Shown piece by piece: positions 2,864 through 5,965 of a stretch of 5,965 nucleotides of DNA (positions are counted from its first letter, which is position 1; each line of letters starts with the position of its first letter). The DNA comes from CAZXBB01 sp964638815 (GTDB lineage Bacteria > Planctomycetota > Phycisphaerae > Phycisphaerales > SM1A02). The translations under genes were made by a program, and so were the position numbers. Below the pieces are notes generated by a model that searched no databases, was not told the DNA's origin, and saw only the letters and a list, made by a program, of their open reading frames with translations. The DNA lies in contig CAZXBB010000365.1 in the NCBI GenBank assembly GCA_964638815.1, positions 1 to 5,965 on the forward strand, written 5' to 3'.

Positions 2864-5607
2864 ACGCCGAGCGCTACCAGCGTCTCAAGATCATCTTCTG
2901 CGACGCGTGCGCGCGGCCGGCGGCCGAGCGAGCCGGTTTCGTGGCGGCGGCGTGCGGCGACGATCACGACCTGCGCCGAGAGGTGGAGGCGCTGCTGAAG
3001 CAGGACGAGAATGATGCCGAGGTCGACGTCGGTCGCCTCCGCGCGCGCCTGGCCGACGTGGCGGGGATCGGTCGCTCCGACGTCCGCGATCCGCCGACGC
3101 CTCCGCAGATCGGTCGCTACCGGCTCGGCCGCAAGCTCGGGGAGGGCGGCATGGGCGTGGTCTACGAGGCGCACCAGGAGTCGCCCCGCCGCACGGTCGC
3201 GCTGAAGCTCATCGCGGGCGGCCTCGCGAGCCCTCAGCATCTGCGACGCTTCGAACACGAGACGGAGATGCTGGGCCGTCTCCAGCACCCCGGCATCGCC
3301 CAGATCTACGACGCCGGGACGTTCGACAGCATCTTCGGCCCCCAGCCCTATTTCGTGATGGAGCTGGTCGACGGGCTGCCGCTGCTCGAATACGTCGCCA
3401 CCCACGCGCTCGACCTGCGACAACGGCTCGCTCTCTTCGCCCAACTCTGCGACGCGGTTGAGCATGCGCACCAGAAAGGCGTGATTCACCGCGACCTGAA
3501 ACCGGGAAACATGCTCGTCGTCGGCGAGTCGACGGCGTCCGGCGTCGCGTCGGACCCCGATGCGTCGCCCGATGTCCGATCCGGCTCGCCCAAGCCGGGT
3601 TCGGTGAAGATCCTCGACTTCGGCGTGGCCCGGGCGATCGATGCGGAGGCGCGCATGGCGTCGCTCGCGACCGCGCCCGACCAGCTTCTCGGGACGCTCG
3701 CCTACATGAGCCCGGAGCAGGCGGCGGGAGACGCGGCGTCAGCCGACACGCGATCGGATGTCTACTCGCTCGGCGTCGTGCTGTACCAGCTCCTGACCGG
3801 GGCGTTTCCATATGCCGTGGACGGCCCGGTCCCAACGGTGATCGATCACATCCTCGCGGCCGAACCGCAGCGGCCCGGCGCGCTCAATCGCGGTATCGAC
3901 GACGAGGTCGAGACGATCATGCTGAAGTGCATCGCCAAGGCCCCCTTGCGACGGTACCAATCGGCGGCGGATCTCGCTCGCGATGTGCGTCACTATCTTG
4001 CGGGCGAACCGATCGAAGTGAAGCGTGACTCGCGCGTCTACGTCCTGCGCAAGACGCTTGCGCGGCATCGGGTGGCCGTGGCGACGATGCTCGGTTTCGC
4101 GCTGGTCGTCACCGCCGGTCTCATTGCGTCGCTGGCCTCGTGGCGGACGACGGCGACCGCGCTCCGGCAGACGGAGACGGCGCTCGATCGCGCGGCGATC
4201 GAGGCGGACAAGGCGCGGGCGGTCAACCTCTTCCTCCACACGATGCTCGGGACGGCGGATCCGGCCGCGACCGGTGGCCGCGAACTCTCGGTGCGCGAAG
4301 CGCTCGATGAAGCGGTCCGCCTCATCGACGACGGTGCGCTCGGCGAGCAGCCCGAAGTCAAGGCCGCAGTCCTCTGCACGATCGGGCAGGCCTACCTCGC
4401 GCTCGGGAGGCTTGATCCGGCCGAACGACTGCTGGACGAATCGCTCAGGCTTCGCCGCGCCGGGCCGGAGTCGGCCACGCCGCGCGATGTCGCCGAGAGC
4501 CTCGTGGCCGTCGCCCGCGTCCGGCGCGCGCAAGGGCGGCAGGGCGACGCCGAGCCGTTGCTTCGCGAGGCGCTGTCCGGGCTGAACGACTTCTACGGGG
4601 CCGATCATCTTGAGACGGCCGAGCCGCAGAGGTTGCTGGCCTTCACGCTGCACGATGCCGGTCGCATGGATGATGCGGTCGAGGCGGCCCGTGCCGCCCT
4701 CGCGGTTCGACGGCTGCACCAGGGTGACCGGCACGCAGACGTGACGAACGCCAAGGTCGATCTCGCCCTGATCCTGCATGATCCGACGGAATCGGTCGCG
4801 CTGCTGCGGGACGCGCTCGCCACCCAGCGCACGACCCTGGCCGCGAAGGACCCCCGGGTCGCGCGAACGCTGCGTCACCTCGCGGGCACTCTCCATCTCG
4901 CAGGCGACCTCGACGCGGCCGAGCGATGCTACCTGGAGGCAATCGAGATCGATCGCGAGGCGTACGGCCCCGACCACCCGGGCCTGATCACGGCGGTGAG
5001 CAATCTCGGTTGGCTCTACAGCAGCCGTGGCGACACGGCGCGCGCCCTGACGCTCCTGATCGAGCACGAGCCGTCGGCCCGCCGCGCATACGGGGCGGAA
5101 AGCCTGCCCTATGCGCACTTCCTTGCGGACCTCGCCGAGGCCCACACCGGCGTGGGCGACGACGCCACCGCCGAGGCGACGCTTCGTCGCGCACTCGCAA
5201 TCCTCGTACGAACCGCCAACGAGGACGTGTGGCAGGCCGCCTCGGTGCGCTGCACCCTCGCGGGATACCTGAACAAGCGTTCCGCCTGGCCCGAAGCCGA
5301 GGCCCTGCTTCGCCGCACGCTGGCCGCGGACGAGGACGCCCTGCCGGCAGAGCACTGGACGCGGACGGAGACGCAGAGTCTGCTCGGCGCGGTGCTCGCC
5401 GCGCGCGGAGCGTTCGAGGCCGGGGAGTCGATGATGATCGAAGCGTACGAGCGCTTCGCCGTGACCCCGACGCCTCGGGCGCTCCGCGCCGAAGCCGCGC
5501 GACGTCTCGCCGAGGCGTACGAAGCCTGGGATATCGCGGCGCCCGACACGGGCAAGGCGGAGAAGGCGGTTCGGTGGCGCGCCGTGCAGCGGGCCCCGGC
5601 AGGCTGA
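2860..5607 (+). CDS. Membrane Ser/Thr protein kinase with C-terminal TPR domain
   Basis: A 915-aa Hanks-type kinase. Residues 5-50 are the helical cap often found on planctomycete kinases (RYQRLKIIF...AACGDDHDLRREVEALL). The kinase domain is about 87-380: glycine loop GEGGMGVVY (94-102), catalytic Lys116 (VALK), probable helix-C Glu134, HRDLKPGN (210-217) with Asp212, DFG (253-255) and SPEQ (284-287). All key residues are present, so it should be active. One membrane helix lies at about 403-428, preceded by basic residues (RKTLARHR), which puts the kinase in the cytoplasm and the rest outside by the positive-inside rule. Residues about 500-890 form nine or ten TPRs of the 42-residue type (for example YGPDHPG at 702-708), a protein-binding scaffold. 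An unusual 27-residue Ser/Asp/Pro/Gly-rich insert lies at 222-248. I chose the GTG at 2860: it has GGAG eight bases upstream, overlaps the sigma stop, and the family cap starts there. The much longer open frame upstream is read-through of GC-rich sequence. The sigma factor is the likely substrate or partner, by context. Confidence 0.93.
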   Translation: MNAERYQRLKIIFCDACARPAAERAGFVAAACGDDHDLRREVEALLKQDENDAEVDVGRLRARLADVAGIGRSDVRDPPTPPQIGRYRLGRKLGEGGMGVVYEAHQESPRRTVALKLIAGGLASPQHLRRFEHETEMLGRLQHPGIAQIYDAGTFDSIFGPQPYFVMELVDGLPLLEYVATHALDLRQRLALFAQLCDAVEHAHQKGVIHRDLKPGNMLVVGESTASGVASDPDASPDVRSGSPKPGSVKILDFGVARAIDAEARMASLATAPDQLLGTLAYMSPEQAAGDAASADTRSDVYSLGVVLYQLLTGAFPYAVDGPVPTVIDHILAAEPQRPGALNRGIDDEVETIMLKCIAKAPLRRYQSAADLARDVRHYLAGEPIEVKRDSRVYVLRKTLARHRVAVATMLGFALVVTAGLIASLASWRTTATALRQTETALDRAAIEADKARAVNLFLHTMLGTADPAATGGRELSVREALDEAVRLIDDGALGEQPEVKAAVLCTIGQAYLALGRLDPAERLLDESLRLRRAGPESATPRDVAESLVAVARVRRAQGRQGDAEPLLREALSGLNDFYGADHLETAEPQRLLAFTLHDAGRMDDAVEAARAALAVRRLHQGDRHADVTNAKVDLALILHDPTESVALLRDALATQRTTLAAKDPRVARTLRHLAGTLHLAGDLDAAERCYLEAIEIDREAYGPDHPGLITAVSNLGWLYSSRGDTARALTLLIEHEPSARRAYGAESLPYAHFLADLAEAHTGVGDDATAEATLRRALAILVRTANEDVWQAASVRCTLAGYLNKRSAWPEAEALLRRTLAADEDALPAEHWTRTETQSLLGAVLAARGAFEAGESMMIEAYERFAVTPTPRALRAEAARRLAEAYEAWDIAAPDTGKAEKAVRWRAVQRAPAG

Positions 5608-5631
5608 CCGGTAACGTGGCGACGCCGGGGC
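5593..5631. terminator. Possible GC-rich hairpin terminator between convergent genes
   Basis: Arms GCCCCGGC (5593-5600) and GCCGGGGC (5624-5631) are perfectly complementary over 8 bp around a 23-base loop containing the kinase stop codon (5605-5607). No T-run follows on either strand, so intrinsic termination would be inefficient; the pairing may be chance in GC-rich sequence. Its position between convergent genes is the main support. Confidence 0.3.
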
Positions 5632-5634
5632 GGG

Positions 5635-5647
5635 CGCAACTGTTGCG
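5635..5647. repeat. Short palindrome between convergent genes
   Basis: CGCAAC (5635-5640) and GTTGCG (5642-5647) are perfect inverted arms around one base; as RNA this gives a 5-bp stem with a 3-base loop. It ends two bases before the permease stop codon triplet begins (5650). There is no T-run. It could help a terminator for either gene or be a protein-binding site; support is weak. Confidence 0.3.
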
Positions 5648-5649
5648 AC

Positions 5650-5965
5650 TCAGAACGGGAAGACAAGCGGCGTGATGCCGACAGCCACGACTCCAAGAAC
5701 GATGTTCATCGGAATGCCGATCCGCAGAAAATCCCCAAATGAATATCCGCCCGGTCCATAGACCATGAGGTTCGTCTGATACCCGAGCGGCGTGGCGAAA
5801 CTCGCCGACCCTGCCATCATGATCGCAATCACGAATGGCATGAAGTCGACTCCGAGTGATTGGGACAGCGAGTGTGCGATCGGGAAAATCAACGCGACTG
5901 CCGCGTTGTTCGTGATGATCTCGGTCAGGACGGAGGTCACGACGTAAACAGCTGCGAGCACGAGC
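5650..5965 (-). CDS. SLC13-family permease, C-terminal part (runs off the window)
   Basis: Only the last 104 residues are in the window; the frame is open to the right edge, so the start is outside. The visible part is an integral membrane transporter end: helix LAAVYVVTSVLTEIITNNAA, then AVALIFPIA, a second hydrophobic stretch FVIAIMMAGSASFATPLG, the motif GYQTNLMVYGPGGYSFGDFLRIG, and a last helix PMNIVLGVVAVGITPLVFPF. The TNNAA and SFATPLGYQTNLMVYGPGGY blocks are typical of SLC13/DASS anion permeases, especially the long bacterial forms with central TrkA_C domains. Such proteins carry sulfate, phosphate or dicarboxylates; the substrate cannot be told from this fragment. A GTG at 5961 is an internal valine codon, not the start. 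G+C is near 56% here against about 70% in the neighbours. It is convergent to the kinase gene with 42 bp between stops, so functional linkage is not implied. Confidence 0.88.
   Translation of the reverse strand, partial: LVLAAVYVVTSVLTEIITNNAAVALIFPIAHSLSQSLGVDFMPFVIAIMMAGSASFATPLGYQTNLMVYGPGGYSFGDFLRIGIPMNIVLGVVAVGITPLVFPF

Noticed and set aside
3739..5355. A 538-codon minus-strand open frame antisense to the kinase gene
   Set aside because: The kinase on the plus strand has all catalytic motifs, a membrane helix and TPRs. The antisense translation is Arg/Gly/Val-rich with no recognisable domain.
5959..5961. GTG as the start of the permease
   Set aside because: The frame remains open upstream to the window edge, and the visible 100-odd residues match only the C-terminal end of an SLC13 permease.

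Overview
The window is about 70% G+C over most of its length and looks like a member of the Planctomycetota, probably Phycisphaerae-like. Two observations support this. The first is a secreted beta-propeller protein ending in a 'GC-type' dockerin-like tail (CPADIDGSG...WGPC). The second is an ECF sigma factor of the planctomycete Ser/Thr-kinase-linked type, translationally coupled to a membrane Ser/Thr kinase with a TPR tail. The assignment rests on recognised family features, not on a database search.

Layout, left to right. Positions 1-431 hold no gene I can support. They are packed with inverted and direct repeats: a 50-bp tandem repeat whose hairpin arms differ but stay complementary around a GGA triloop, other perfect hairpins, a 34-bp tandem repeat, two copies of a 21-bp repeat, and a strong rho-independent terminator for the leftward gene. 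Positions 432-2063 (minus) encode a 543-aa secreted protein: signal peptide, seven FG-GAP/VCBS repeats (probably one seven-bladed propeller), an Ig-like domain and a duplicated dockerin-like tail. A 209-bp divergent intergenic region follows and must hold the promoters for both directions. Positions 2273-2863 (plus) encode the ECF sigma factor and 2860-5607 (plus) the 915-aa kinase, with a GTGA stop/start overlap. After a 42-bp convergent gap with weak hairpins, 5650-5965 (minus) is the C-terminal end of an SLC13-family permease that continues beyond the window and has visibly lower G+C.

How the genes may work together: sigma/kinase pairs of this kind have no adjacent anti-sigma gene here, so the kinase is the likely input to the sigma factor. 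The kinase has a cytoplasmic catalytic domain, one membrane helix and a probably extracytoplasmic TPR domain that could sense a protein or surface signal. The divergently transcribed secreted protein is a natural candidate target of the sigma factor, but this is inference.

The most interesting signal is at RNA level. The Shine-Dalgarno sequence of the kinase lies in the GGA triloop of a perfect 6-bp hairpin. Three further perfect hairpins with GGA triloops, two of them carrying CAGGATG, occur in the gene-free region at the left. This resembles CsrA/RsmA target geometry and CsrB-like decoys, though a REP-like dispersed repeat plus chance is a serious alternative.
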